Part shown: piece by piece, positions 17,416-26,241 of the stretch
How the letters are laid out: the number at the start of each line of letters is the position of its first letter
Position numbering within the stretch: the first letter of the stretch is position 1
NCBI GenBank assembly: GCA_947311255.1
Contig: CAMZKL010000040.1
Span: forward strand, 62,001-126,000
Source of the DNA: an uncultured Chlorobiota bacterium
GTDB lineage: Bacteria; Bacteroidota; Bacteroidia; Bacteroidales; JAADGE01
DNA: 64,000 bases
Direction of reading: 5' to 3'
Translations under genes and position numbers: made by a program
The notes under the pieces: generated by a model
The model's input: the letters and a program-made list of their open reading frames with translations, nothing else
Told to the model about the DNA's origin: nothing
Database searches by the model: none

Positions 17416-18087
17416 TTAACTTTTATAAAAAACAGATGAAGAATAAACCCAAATAAATAGAATTACAAAACCAATCATAACAGAAAAACTAAAAAGAATT
17501 TCTATTTGTTTACTGAACATAAATAAATAAAATAAAACAAAAATTAGAGGAATTGAACTCAAAACTGAAAATATTTTTCCGAGAATATTATATCTAAAAT
17601 AATAAAAAGATAACATAAAAAGTGCAATTGCTAAACTCAACCACTTAATATATGTAAAAATCATAAGATATTTAATATCCTGCAAATAATTATTACCGCT
17701 CAATAAATTATCAGAAATATTTAAAAGCTGTACATTCTCAAAAAAATCGCTAACAAATGCAATTAATGCTAATAAAATACCAATTAAAAATAACTTTTTA
17801 TTTTTTTGTTTTGAAATACTAATAAAAACAAGTGCTAAAAAAACAGAATAAGCTAACATATATGCAAAATCAATATAGTTCTGCTTATCAACACCTTCTA
17901 CCATATTTTTGTTTATTATATTATCTTTTATAAAAATACTTTCTACATCAGATACACTTTTCACAAATTCAAATTCAATAATTGGCGAATTAAAATTTCC
18001 GGCAACAGTGAAATAAGCATAACTCATTGATAATGATAATAAAACTAAAACAATTACAATGTAGTGTACAAAAGTTAACTTCTTCAT
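17416..18087 (-). CDS. Hypothetical multi-pass inner-membrane protein
   Basis: The 223-residue protein is very hydrophobic. An N-terminal helix (residues about 7-28) is followed by a periplasmic-looking stretch with IEFEFVKSVSDVES, then about five further helices from residue 70 to the C-terminus. No catalytic motif stands out. The pattern is of the four-to-six-helix hypothetical proteins with a DFFENVQL motif after a helix, which I cannot assign to a named family. It lies upstream of the M23 gene on the same strand, and there is no terminator between the two, so a joint envelope role is possible but unproven. Confidence 0.6.
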   Translation of the reverse strand: MKKLTFVHYIVIVLVLLSLSMSYAYFTVAGNFNSPIIEFEFVKSVSDVESIFIKDNIINKNMVEGVDKQNYIDFAYMLAYSVFLALVFISISKQKNKKLFLIGILLALIAFVSDFFENVQLLNISDNLLSGNNYLQDIKYLMIFTYIKWLSLAIALFMLSFYYFRYNILGKIFSVLSSIPLIFVLFYLFMFSKQIEILFSFSVMIGFVILFIWVYSSSVFYKS

Positions 18088-18143
18088 AATTCTTAATTTT
18101 TGTAAACTTATAAAAAAATATAACTATAATAAACGTAAACATA

Positions 18144-18175
18144 AAAAAACCGACTCAAATAAATGAATCGGTTTC
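18144..18175 (-). terminator. Rho-independent terminator of the lipoprotein gene
   Basis: Read on the minus strand, AAACCGA and TCGGTTT form a seven-base stem around a 14-base loop and are followed by a run of T. It sits just past the stop codon of the lipoprotein gene at 18199. Confidence 0.7.
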
Positions 18176-18198
18176 TAAATAATATCTTAAATTAATTT

Positions 18199-18966
18199 TT
18201 ATAATTTAACATTTACAGTTACACCACCATTAGTTACAGAAATTTCATTATCACAATTTCCACTTCCATAATCTATTACAGTTGTTCCTTTATTGCTGTC
18301 AATTGTAACAGTTCCTGAAACAGGATAACCAAGTTCACAAGCTCTGTCAATTTTAACACTGGAATAGGTTGCAGTATAATCATCTCCGCTTCTATTAGTT
18401 CCACTTGCTGTTCCAGACATTGTAACAATATTTGGAGTCTCAGTTAAGAAATTAGCAATTGTAAATCTCTTGTCAGACGACCATTTAATTGTTTCATTGT
18501 TTGAAAAAGTTGCAACCATATTTGTAGATTTCACATCAATAACAGGAGTTGCATACGGGCCTTTAAAAGTAGATTTGATTTTTCCTTGAACACCAATTCC
18601 ATCAACAGAATAACCATCAAAAGTTACTGTAATATTAAATGCTCTTTCTCCAAATTCTCCTCCCATTGCCCAAGCAACTATTAATGATCCGCTTCTAGTA
18701 TGTCCTCTATAATCACAACCATCAGTAAAATTTAACTTAAATGTATGTGCATCAATAATTTCTTTTGTCATACAGCCGTCAAGTTTTCCGCCACCGCCAC
18801 CGCCGGCATTATCATTTCCAAGTGCAAAGGCATCAGCCATAATAAAACTTCCTCTTGCATCATCTTCCGCAGATTGTGAATCTGGATCTGGTTTTTTACA
18901 AGAACTTACCACGAATAAACCCATAGCAAAAAAAATAGCAATAATTTTAAAATAATTTGTTTTCAT
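18199..18966 (-). CDS. Secreted lipoprotein of unknown function
   Basis: The 255-residue protein starts with a lipoprotein signal peptide ending VVSSC, with the lipidated cysteine at position 23. After a short acidic linker comes a Gly-rich patch (GNDNAGGGGGG, about 50-60) and then a beta-rich domain with paired cysteines (DGCMT, TDGCDYRGHTRSG, DRACELGYP and SGNCDNE). The segments TFDGYSVDGIGVQG and TIKWSSDKRF repeat a pattern known from Bacteroidota hypothetical lipoproteins. No enzymatic motif is visible. It ends at a clear terminator and is transcribed away from the AlkD-like gene, so it seems monocistronic. Confidence 0.65.
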   Translation of the reverse strand: MKTNYFKIIAIFFAMGLFVVSSCKKPDPDSQSAEDDARGSFIMADAFALGNDNAGGGGGGKLDGCMTKEIIDAHTFKLNFTDGCDYRGHTRSGSLIVAWAMGGEFGERAFNITVTFDGYSVDGIGVQGKIKSTFKGPYATPVIDVKSTNMVATFSNNETIKWSSDKRFTIANFLTETPNIVTMSGTASGTNRSGDDYTATYSSVKIDRACELGYPVSGTVTIDSNKGTTVIDYGSGNCDNEISVTNGGVTVNVKL

Positions 18967-19164
18967 AATTCATAAATTTTTAATTAATAATTTGATTTGT
19001 TAATAAATGTTAATAGTCATTTTCATATAAGACACAAATATATTAAAAAAGTTGCTTCTAAAACATATTTTTACATAAATATCTTGTTTTACTACATTAA
19101 TACACAAATTTTATTTACGAAATATAAAATATTTTTGATATTTTTGTTCCTCAAAATCATTATA

Positions 19165-19830
19165 ATGGACAAAAACGAAAACACATTAAAAGTAATTCTT
19201 AAAGAAATAAGAGCAAAAGAAAATGGTCCTGCGGTTGATACAATGGACAGAATGGGAATGAAATATAACAAAAACTTTGGAGTTGCTCTTTTTGATTTAA
19301 AAATAATTGCTAGTAAATTTAAACCAAATCATAAATTAGCTCAAACTTTAAGAAATAAAAACATAAGAGAAACTCGTATTTTAGCAGAAATGATTGAAGA
19401 TGATGTTTTCGTTACAGAAGAACTTGCAAATAAAATTGTTTCAAATATTGACACAATTGAACTTGCCGAACAAACTTGTATAAATCTATTTAAAAATTTA
19501 AAGTTTGCATATAATTTAGCAATAAAATGGATTAAATCTGATAAAGAATTTATTATTACTTCCGGTTTTATTTTAATATCATTAATTGCTTCAACAGATA
19601 AATTAAAAAATGATATTTTCATTGAAAGTATATTAGAAGCATCCATAAACAATTCTACAAAAGAAAGTATTTTTATTAGAAAATCTATTGCAAGGGCATT
19701 GCGGCAAATAGCTTTAAAAAATAACAAATTTAAAATAATGGTATTAGAAACCTGTGAAAATATTAAAGAAAAAAATTCTCCATATGCAAATTTAGTCCTT
19801 GAGGAAGTTGTTCCTTTAATAAATTATTAA
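19165..19830 (+). CDS. AlkD-like HEAT-repeat protein, apparently without the glycosylase active site
   Basis: The 221-residue all-helical protein resembles the AlkD DNA alkylation repair family. It has the N-terminal helix pair with MGMKYNKNFGVALFDLKIIA, the IRETRILAEMI repeat and the later RKSIARALRQIALKN repeat. I start it at the ATG of MDKNENTLK; the frame is open 56 codons further up but that part is low-complexity. Compared with what I recall of Bacillus AlkD, the four DNA-contacting residues (Trp109, Asp113, Arg148, Trp187) appear as Ile, Glu, Thr and Ala here. If that alignment holds, it may bind DNA or serve as a scaffold without base excision. It converges on pruA across a terminator. 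Confidence 0.7.
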   Translation: MDKNENTLKVILKEIRAKENGPAVDTMDRMGMKYNKNFGVALFDLKIIASKFKPNHKLAQTLRNKNIRETRILAEMIEDDVFVTEELANKIVSNIDTIELAEQTCINLFKNLKFAYNLAIKWIKSDKEFIITSGFILISLIASTDKLKNDIFIESILEASINNSTKESIFIRKSIARALRQIALKNNKFKIMVLETCENIKEKNSPYANLVLEEVVPLINY

Positions 19831-19868
19831 CCCGAAAATCTATTAAAGAAATTCGGGTTAATTTTTTC
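19829..19868 (+). terminator. Bidirectional terminator between the AlkD-like gene and pruA
   Basis: AACCCGAA and TTCGGGTT form an eight-base stem overlapping the stop codon of the AlkD-like gene; the right side is followed by AATTTTTTC. Both genes converge on it. Confidence 0.7.
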
Positions 19869-19885
19869 AACAACTATATAAAAAA

Positions 19886-21517
19886 CTATTCTTTTTCTAA
19901 AAATGGATAACGATAATCAATAGGAGTTACCAAAGTTTCTTTTACAGTTCTTGCATTTGTCCACCTAATTAAATTCAAATAACTTCCTGCTTTATCATTA
20001 GTACCAGAGCCTCTTGCACCTCCAAATGGTTGTTGATCAACAACTGCACCGGAAGGTTTATCGTTCAAATAAAAATTACCTGCAGAATATCTCAAAGCAT
20101 TATATCCTTGCAATAAAGCTTTTCTATCATTAGAAAAAATTGCACCTGTAAGAGCATATGGTGAAGTTTTATCGCATATTTTTAAAGTTTCTTCGTATTT
20201 ATCATCTTCATAAACATAAATAGTTAAAACAGGACCAAATATTTCCTCTTCCATTGTTGTAAAATGCGGGTCTTTAGCTTCTATAACGGTTGGTTCTATA
20301 AAATACCCTTTCGATTTATCGCCTTTTCCTCCAATAATTACTTCTGCCACATCAGATTTATCGGCTTGTTCAATATAATTCATAATACTATCAAAAGCAC
20401 TTTCGTCAATAACAGCATTTACAAAATTCCCAAAATCTTCAACTTCTCCCATATTAAAATCATTAATATCAGCAAAAAGCCTTTTTTTAACATCTTCCCA
20501 AATAGATTTTGGAATATATGCCCTTGAAGCTGCTGAACATTTTTGTCCTTGATATTCATAAGCTCCTCTTGAAAGTGCAGTAGCAACTTGTTGTACATCA
20601 GCAGATTTATGTACAAATACAAAATCTTTACCTCCTGTTTCTCCAACAATTCTTGGATATGCTTTATAGCTCCTAATGTTATTTCCTATTGCTTTCCAGA
20701 AATGATTAAAAGTTGATGTTGAGCCTGTAAAATGAACTCCTGCAAAATCGGGAGAAGCAAAAATTTCTTTTCCAATTGTTGACCCCTGACCTGGTATAAA
20801 ATTTATAACTCCCGCAGGTAAACCAGCCTCTTCATAAATTTTCATTAAATAATAATTTGAAAGAATTGCGGTTGTTGCAGGTTTCCAAACTGAAACATTT
20901 CCCATTAAAACAGGTGCCATACTTAAATTTGAAGCAATTGCAGTAAAATTAAATGGAGAAAGTGCAAAAACAAAACCTTCTAATGGCCTGTATTCCATCC
21001 TATTAATTACTCCTGCAGAATTACTTGGCTGGTCAGAATATATTTTTGAAGCATAATAAACATTAAATCTTAAAAAATCTATTGTTTCACAGGCAGAATC
21101 AATTTCTGCTTGAAAAGCATTTTTACTTTGCCCAAGCATAGTAGCAGCATTCATTAATGATCTATATTTTACAGAGATTAATTCCGCAACTTTCATAATT
21201 ATTGAAGCTCTTTCAATCCATGGCATTTCTCCCCATTCTTTTCGGGCTTTATTTGCAGCTTGAATTGCCATTTGAACTTCTTCTGCACCGGCTTTGTGGT
21301 ATGTCGCCAAAACATGAGCATGATTATGAGGCATAACAACTGTTCCGATATTTCCGGTTTTTATTTCTTTTCCTCCAATAATTAAAGGAATTTCAATCTT
21401 TTTAGATTTTAATTCTTCCAATTTTGTTTTTAATTCTTTCCTTTCTTTTGAACCGGGAGCATAATTTTTAATAGGCTCATTTATCGGCTTATCAAATTTA
21501 TAAATTGCATTATTCAT
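19886..21517 (-). CDS. pruA: 1-pyrroline-5-carboxylate dehydrogenase
   Basis: This oxidises glutamate semialdehyde/P5C to glutamate with NAD, the second step of proline degradation. The 543 residues match the stand-alone P5CDH family of Bacteroidota and eukaryotes. The aldehyde dehydrogenase domain carries FALSPFNFTAIASN, the glycine-rich FTGSTSTF, the catalytic glutamate region VGETGGKDFVF and the nucleophile Cys327 in GQKCSAASRAY. The C-terminus has KPSGAVVDQQPFGGARGSG, typical of P5CDH. No proline dehydrogenase domain is fused and none is in the window. The gene is single, between the AlkD-like gene and a divergent secreted protein gene. Confidence 0.92.
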   Translation of the reverse strand: MNNAIYKFDKPINEPIKNYAPGSKERKELKTKLEELKSKKIEIPLIIGGKEIKTGNIGTVVMPHNHAHVLATYHKAGAEEVQMAIQAANKARKEWGEMPWIERASIIMKVAELISVKYRSLMNAATMLGQSKNAFQAEIDSACETIDFLRFNVYYASKIYSDQPSNSAGVINRMEYRPLEGFVFALSPFNFTAIASNLSMAPVLMGNVSVWKPATTAILSNYYLMKIYEEAGLPAGVINFIPGQGSTIGKEIFASPDFAGVHFTGSTSTFNHFWKAIGNNIRSYKAYPRIVGETGGKDFVFVHKSADVQQVATALSRGAYEYQGQKCSAASRAYIPKSIWEDVKKRLFADINDFNMGEVEDFGNFVNAVIDESAFDSIMNYIEQADKSDVAEVIIGGKGDKSKGYFIEPTVIEAKDPHFTTMEEEIFGPVLTIYVYEDDKYEETLKICDKTSPYALTGAIFSNDRKALLQGYNALRYSAGNFYLNDKPSGAVVDQQPFGGARGSGTNDKAGSYLNLIRWTNARTVKETLVTPIDYRYPFLEKE

Positions 21518-21724
21518 AAGTTCTACATTTAATAAATTAAGATTTTTAAAAAATTTTTACAAATTTAAGAAAATGAAATGAAATTTAATGAATTATTCAA
21601 AATGATTTATATCATAAATATACAAATAATATTTGTCAACAGATTTGGAGTATTACTGAAAGTTAATTATGAAAAAAACTTTGCAATTTGCAACTTATCA
21701 TCTAACTTTATAGTCATAATTATA

Positions 21725-23974
21725 GTGAAATATTCATTCTACATATTATTTAGTTTTCTTTTGTTATCTTCTGTTGCTCATAGCCAACACGAAGCAGATT
21801 TTTGGTATTTCGGAAATTACGCAGGCCTAGATTTTAGCTCAGGAAATCCGGAACCTTTAACAGATGGACAATTAAAAAATTACGAAGGTTGTGCCACAAT
21901 CTCAGATTCTTTGGGAAATCTACTTTTTTATACTAATGGAGTAACTGTTTGGAATAAAAATCATCAAATTATGGCAAATGGAACCGGATTAAAAGGTAAT
22001 GAGTCGGCAACTCAATCTGCAATAATAATACCTCAGCCAAAAAACGACAGTTTGTTTTACATTTTTACTGCTGATGTTTTGGTGGATGATATTAGTAAAG
22101 AATTTATTACAGACGGATTAAATTATTCAATTGTAAATATGAATAAAGACGAAGGCAAAGGCAAAATAATTACAAAAAATATTTTACTATTAGATTCTGT
22201 AACCGAGAAAATAACTGCAATAAAACACCAAAACAAAAAAGATATCTGGCTTATTTCACATGAATGGGGAAATAATAAATTTTATGCTTGGCTGATTAAT
22301 GAAAACGGCTTAAATTCATCTCCGGTTATTTCAAATACCGGTGCAACATTTGTAAACGACCAAAGATATGCAATAGGTTATTTAAAAGCATCTCCTTCGG
22401 GAAATGAAATTATTTCAAATTCACTTTTCCTTTCTAAAATTGAAATATTTGATTTTAATAATATTAGTGGGAACCTATCAGAAAAACTAACAATAGACCT
22501 AGGCTTTCCAAATTTACCCTATGGTTGTGAGTTTTCGCCGGACGGATCTAAAATTTATTTCACAAAAAACTTAAAAATATTTCAGGCAGATATGAATGCA
22601 GGAACAAATGCAGACATAATTAACTCAATTACTGAAATTGCTGAATTTGAAAATGTGCCGGGAGCATTGCAAAATGCAAAAAACGGAAAATTATATATTG
22701 CAAGCGATTCTTCTAATTTTTTAAGTGTTATTAATTACCCTGACAGCTTACCTGCTACTTGCAGTTTTGAACAAAATGCGATTTTCTTAGATGGAAAAAA
22801 ATCTAGATTGGGTTTACCAAATTTTATTCAATCCTATTTTAAAAAACCCTATTTTAGATATGAAAATGTTTGCCTTTTTGATGAAACGCATTTTGTAATT
22901 GAAGATATTTCAAATATCGATTCTGTAATTTGGAATTTTGGAGACCCTGAAAGCGGAAATTTAAATACGAGCAAACTGCAATCCCCAACTCATTTTTTTT
23001 CAAATTATGGTATTTTTAAAGTTACTTTAACTGTTTGGTTCAATAATATTGAAAATGAATATTCCGAAAACATAAAAATTGTTCCTTTGCCTAAAATTAA
23101 TTTAGGAAACGATACGGTTCTTTGTATTGCAGAAAATCACAGATTAAATGCATATTCTCCACATTTGAATTACTTATGGAACGATGCAACAACAGATTCA
23201 ATACTATGGGTAAATCAGTCAGGAAAATATTGGGTTAATATTGAAAACACATATACAAACTGCAAAAATTCAGATACAATTAATATAGTTTTTTCTGAAA
23301 TTCCAGAAATATATCTTGGAAAAGACACATTTTTATGTAAAAATTCATCATATACTTTGGATGCTTTTCATTCTGGGTATTCCTATACTTGGCAAGATAA
23401 TTCTCATTCAAATTTTTATACCGTAACTGATTCGGGAGTTTACTTTGTTGAAGTTTCAAACCAACACAATTGCAAAAATTCTGATACAATAAAATTTACA
23501 CAAAAGCTTATTCCATATTTTTATTTTCCTGAAGATACAATTATTTGCGAAACCGAAACACTTAGCTTACATCCTGATTTAGAAATAGATACAGAACTAC
23601 TTTGGCAAGACGGAAGTTCTGAGCGTTCTTATACTATTTTTGAAGAAGGTATATATAAATTAACCGCAACAAATATTTGCGGACTATGGCTACAAAGCAT
23701 AAATGTTGAAAAAAAATATTGCGGAGATATTTATATTCCAAATGTTTTCACTCCTACAAATGACGGAATAAATGAAATTTTCTTTATAAAAGGAATTGAA
23801 GATGATGCTTGGGATTTAATAATTTATTCTCGCTGGGGCGAAGAAGTTTTTCATTCAAAAGATTATAAAAATGACTGGAAAGGAGATAATCTTACACCAT
23901 CTGTTTATTATTATATTCTTTCAAACAGAAACTTGAAACAGGTTTATAAAGGAACTGTAAGAATTATTAGATAA
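21725..23974 (+). CDS. Secreted protein with a type B T9SS sorting domain
   Basis: The frame starts 49 codons earlier at an ATG (21578), but a GTG at 21725 begins a clean signal peptide (KYSFYILFSFLLLSSVAHSQ), which I prefer. The mature part opens with EADFWYFGNYAGLDFSSG, typical of Bacteroidota proteins with a beta-propeller-like N-terminal region (to about residue 370). Then comes a PKD-like domain (about 385-460, with SVIWNFGDPESG), two Ig-like segments starting LGNDTVLC and LGKDTFLC, and at the end the CHU_C/gliding-motility C-terminal domain with PNVFTPTNDGINE and IYSRWGEEVF. The end domain routes it through T9SS. Function probably adhesin or cell-surface structural; no enzyme motif. Confidence 0.8.
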   Translation: MKYSFYILFSFLLLSSVAHSQHEADFWYFGNYAGLDFSSGNPEPLTDGQLKNYEGCATISDSLGNLLFYTNGVTVWNKNHQIMANGTGLKGNESATQSAIIIPQPKNDSLFYIFTADVLVDDISKEFITDGLNYSIVNMNKDEGKGKIITKNILLLDSVTEKITAIKHQNKKDIWLISHEWGNNKFYAWLINENGLNSSPVISNTGATFVNDQRYAIGYLKASPSGNEIISNSLFLSKIEIFDFNNISGNLSEKLTIDLGFPNLPYGCEFSPDGSKIYFTKNLKIFQADMNAGTNADIINSITEIAEFENVPGALQNAKNGKLYIASDSSNFLSVINYPDSLPATCSFEQNAIFLDGKKSRLGLPNFIQSYFKKPYFRYENVCLFDETHFVIEDISNIDSVIWNFGDPESGNLNTSKLQSPTHFFSNYGIFKVTLTVWFNNIENEYSENIKIVPLPKINLGNDTVLCIAENHRLNAYSPHLNYLWNDATTDSILWVNQSGKYWVNIENTYTNCKNSDTINIVFSEIPEIYLGKDTFLCKNSSYTLDAFHSGYSYTWQDNSHSNFYTVTDSGVYFVEVSNQHNCKNSDTIKFTQKLIPYFYFPEDTIICETETLSLHPDLEIDTELLWQDGSSERSYTIFEEGIYKLTATNICGLWLQSINVEKKYCGDIYIPNVFTPTNDGINEIFFIKGIEDDAWDLIIYSRWGEEVFHSKDYKNDWKGDNLTPSVYYYILSNRNLKQVYKGTVRIIR

Positions 23975-24015
23975 TATTGTTTTTTTAATATTTCTAAAAT
24001 ACGTAATTATTAAAC

Positions 24016-24110
24016 TAACAGTCTGTTAGTCATCAAATGAGTCGTAAAATTAAAGAGGAATAATTCATATTATAAATCGTTGTTAATGAATAAATTCATC
24101 CGATGACTTG
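24016..24110. repeat. Intergenic inverted repeats
   Basis: Between two convergent genes, AACAGTCTGTT is a near-perfect palindrome. GTCATC (about 24030) pairs with GATGAC (about 24103) some 70 bases later, and the second arm itself lies in the near palindrome TCATCCGATGA. This may be a terminator or an old insertion remnant. No coding capacity is seen. Confidence 0.3.
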
Positions 24111-24145
24111 GAATTTAAGGGTATTTTTAAAATATCATAAATATC

Positions 24146-24700
24146 TCATTTTTCAAAAACCGAATACTCAGCATTTATTGTAACATCTAATTCCCTTGCA
24201 ATATTATCTTTTACAAGTGCAGGTATTTCAATCTCAAAATCAGCAGGTTTTAATTTCAGAAAAGATTTTGCTGTAATTTTTCCTTCTTTAACAGTTATTA
24301 TACTTTTTGTCCCTATTTCTTTTGATACTCCATGTATTGTAATTGTACCTATAACAATTATAGGATAAACTCCATCTTTTTCAAAATTAATTTTTGAATT
24401 TTCATCAATGTTACCTTTGAATTTTGCATTTGGGAACTTATCAGATTCCATATAATTTTCATTAAAATGCTGTTGCATAAGACCGTTTTCAAATACAAAT
24501 GCTTTAATTGAAACGCCGAAACTTATTTCTCCTGTTTCAGTTTTAATAATACTTACAACATCTTTATTAACAGCTTTAATATCTTCAATTAATGTTGATG
24601 AAAAGAAATCTATTGTTGCATTTTTGGTTATATATACTTTTTGCGAAAAGCTATATAAACTAATTAGTACAAAAATTATTATTGACGTCAATGTTTTCAT
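24146..24700 (-). CDS. YceI-family periplasmic protein
   Basis: YceI proteins are lipocalin-like beta barrels that bind isoprenoid or other hydrophobic ligands in the periplasm. I start at 24700, where MKTLTSIIIFVLISLYSFSQ forms a signal peptide; the frame extends 28 codons further up but overlaps the previous gene. The barrel shows the family landmarks DFFSST, YMESDKFPNAKFKG (the typical M-x-SxKYPxAxFxG block) and GTITIHGVSKE. At 184 residues it has the normal size. It is the last gene of a minus-strand group with DUF5777 and a cytochrome c, an arrangement that suggests a respiratory or lipid-binding job. Confidence 0.85.
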   Translation of the reverse strand: MKTLTSIIIFVLISLYSFSQKVYITKNATIDFFSSTLIEDIKAVNKDVVSIIKTETGEISFGVSIKAFVFENGLMQQHFNENYMESDKFPNAKFKGNIDENSKINFEKDGVYPIIVIGTITIHGVSKEIGTKSIITVKEGKITAKSFLKLKPADFEIEIPALVKDNIARELDVTINAEYSVFEK

Positions 24701-24719
24701 AATTAATAATTTAAAATGT

Positions 24720-25595
24720 TTAAAATGAGAATATCCTGCTAATATTAAACCCAAAATGAATACCTCCTTCAAAAAAATTATCATTTGATGTTCCGTAAAT
24801 AAACCCTCCTTCTCTCATAATTGAACTATTGCTAAACAATAGCTGAAATACATGCCCTCCTGTTTCAATATCAACACCCAAAGAAAGAGGATTATTGTAT
24901 TTTATTGTACTTTTCAAATTATGGAAAGTATGAAAATACTCTGCAGTTATTGCAAGTCTTTTTGTGATTTTAAGCCTTCCTCCAATACCTGCGGCAAACA
25001 AATCATTATTTTCAGATGCTGTTGCCACTAAATTTTTATGGATATGAGTTGGTAAAATTTCTAATGATAATTTTTCAGAAAATTTACGTGCAATTAATAT
25101 TTGGTTCACATAAGTTATTCTTGATAAAAAGAGATTTTCTCTATCAGGATTTTGAAACTTCGCCGAAAAAATTTCTGTACTTCCAAAATAGCTAACTGAA
25201 ATAGGCATATTTTTTTTACCACTACTTTGTCTTAACAATCTTAATTTTAGAAAAACATCATACGTCTTTTTATATGAACTTCTTCCGTACCCAATAGTTA
25301 AAAAATCAAAAAGTCCATATTCTAAACCTAAATGTATTGTAGATTGATCAATCCCAAAAAACTCTTCAATTCCACCATCTACCGATCCAAATCTATGAGA
25401 TATTCTGACATCTAAATGCTTTTTCTTAAGCTGTTGAATAGAATGCCCATTTATGATTCTTGTAGATTTAAAAGCTGCTGTTGAATATAAAGTCCTTTCT
25501 TTTGTTGTTTCATTCAATAAATCATCAATATTCTGAGCTTTTATCTGTCCAAAAAACAATAATAAAACTAATGTTAATATTATTTTTGATTTCAT
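24720..25595 (-). CDS. DUF5777 beta-barrel protein
   Basis: The 291-residue protein has a signal peptide ending GQIKAQ and a barrel-like alternation of aromatic residues through to a terminal phenylalanine (NISRIFSF), the usual outer-membrane sorting signal. The blocks TRIINGHSIQQLKKKHLDVRI shortened to GHSIQQLKKKHLDVRISHRF, and FGIDQSTIHLGLEYG, match the DUF5777 family as I know it. Its role is unknown; it is repeatedly found with YceI and cytochrome c genes in Bacteroidota, as here. It starts 160 bases downstream of the cytochrome gene and is followed 19 bases later by YceI, so at least those two are co-transcribed. Confidence 0.75.
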   Translation of the reverse strand: MKSKIILTLVLLLFFGQIKAQNIDDLLNETTKERTLYSTAAFKSTRIINGHSIQQLKKKHLDVRISHRFGSVDGGIEEFFGIDQSTIHLGLEYGLFDFLTIGYGRSSYKKTYDVFLKLRLLRQSSGKKNMPISVSYFGSTEIFSAKFQNPDRENLFLSRITYVNQILIARKFSEKLSLEILPTHIHKNLVATASENNDLFAAGIGGRLKITKRLAITAEYFHTFHNLKSTIKYNNPLSLGVDIETGGHVFQLLFSNSSIMREGGFIYGTSNDNFFEGGIHFGFNISRIFSF

Positions 25596-25757
25596 ATTAT
25601 AATTCTAATCTGTATTAAAATTTCAAACTTACTACGAATTATCGTTTGTATATATACCCAATAGTTTCAATAAAAGCAATAAATAAATTTATTTTAAGCT
25701 AGTTTAAAGAATCATTAGATAACTATTACAAAAATAGACTTGCTTTATGAACAAACA

Positions 25758-26123
25758 TTAGTTATTTTTTGCACCTTCGTTTATCCATTGTTCAATTTGT
25801 GATATTAATAAATCACTTAGTTTATCTTTTCCTAATGGCATTTTTGGAAATCCAGGTTTATGTTTTAATACACTCAAGAGCTTTCCATTATCACAGGTTA
25901 CTTTTACATCTTCATAATCTTCAAGTCTATTTCCATTCGCATAAATATCTGAATTTGCATTACTGTGGCATTCTAAACAATTATTTGAAATAATTTTAGA
26001 GATTGTCTCAGAATAACTTATGTTATTTACAGAATCTTGCCTTGGGTATAGCATTTCTTCATTATTATATACACAAGACTGCAATAAAATTGGTATAAGT
26101 ATAGTAATAAGTATTTTTTTCAT
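25758..26123 (-). CDS. Mono-heme cytochrome c lipoprotein
   Basis: The 121-residue product has a lipoprotein signal ending LLQSC (Cys17), a single heme-binding CLECH at 49-53, and a later FPKMPLGKDKL that supplies the likely axial methionine. This is the small planctomycete-type cytochrome layout also common in Bacteroidota. The heme would face the periplasm, and the protein would be anchored to the membrane by its lipid. It precedes DUF5777 and YceI on the same strand and follows a T9SS protein that carries another CXXCH, so the group probably transfers electrons at the envelope. The exact partner is unknown. Confidence 0.82.
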   Translation of the reverse strand: MKKILITILIPILLQSCVYNNEEMLYPRQDSVNNISYSETISKIISNNCLECHSNANSDIYANGNRLEDYEDVKVTCDNGKLLSVLKHKPGFPKMPLGKDKLSDLLISQIEQWINEGAKNN

Positions 26124-26156
26124 ATTTAAAATAAGATAAATACAAGTAAATAAATT

Positions 26157-26202
26157 AATGACAGGCTTTAATTTTGTTTTTCAAAATTAAGAACCTGTCA
26201 TT
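26157..26202 (-). terminator. Strong terminator hairpin after the CXXCH protein gene
   Basis: AATGACAGG and CCTGTCATT flank a second paired segment (CTTTAATTTTG / CAAAATTAAG) around a five-T loop, giving a stem of about 20 bases. It lies between the gene at 26242 and the cytochrome c gene, so those two are probably separate units. Confidence 0.6.
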
Positions 26203-26241
26203 AATATTTATAATTATAAAAATATAATTTTCTAAAAAAGA

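Noticed and set aside
18997..19164. Upstream 56 codons of the AlkD-like frame
   Set aside because: Low-complexity, aromatic-rich and not present in the family; the ATG at 19165 gives a normal N-terminus.
21578..21724. N-terminal 49 codons upstream of the chosen GTG start of the type B T9SS cargo
   Set aside because: This part would put an unusual ~50-residue stretch before a perfectly good signal peptide; the GTG start removes it. It is not excluded as a start, only less likely.
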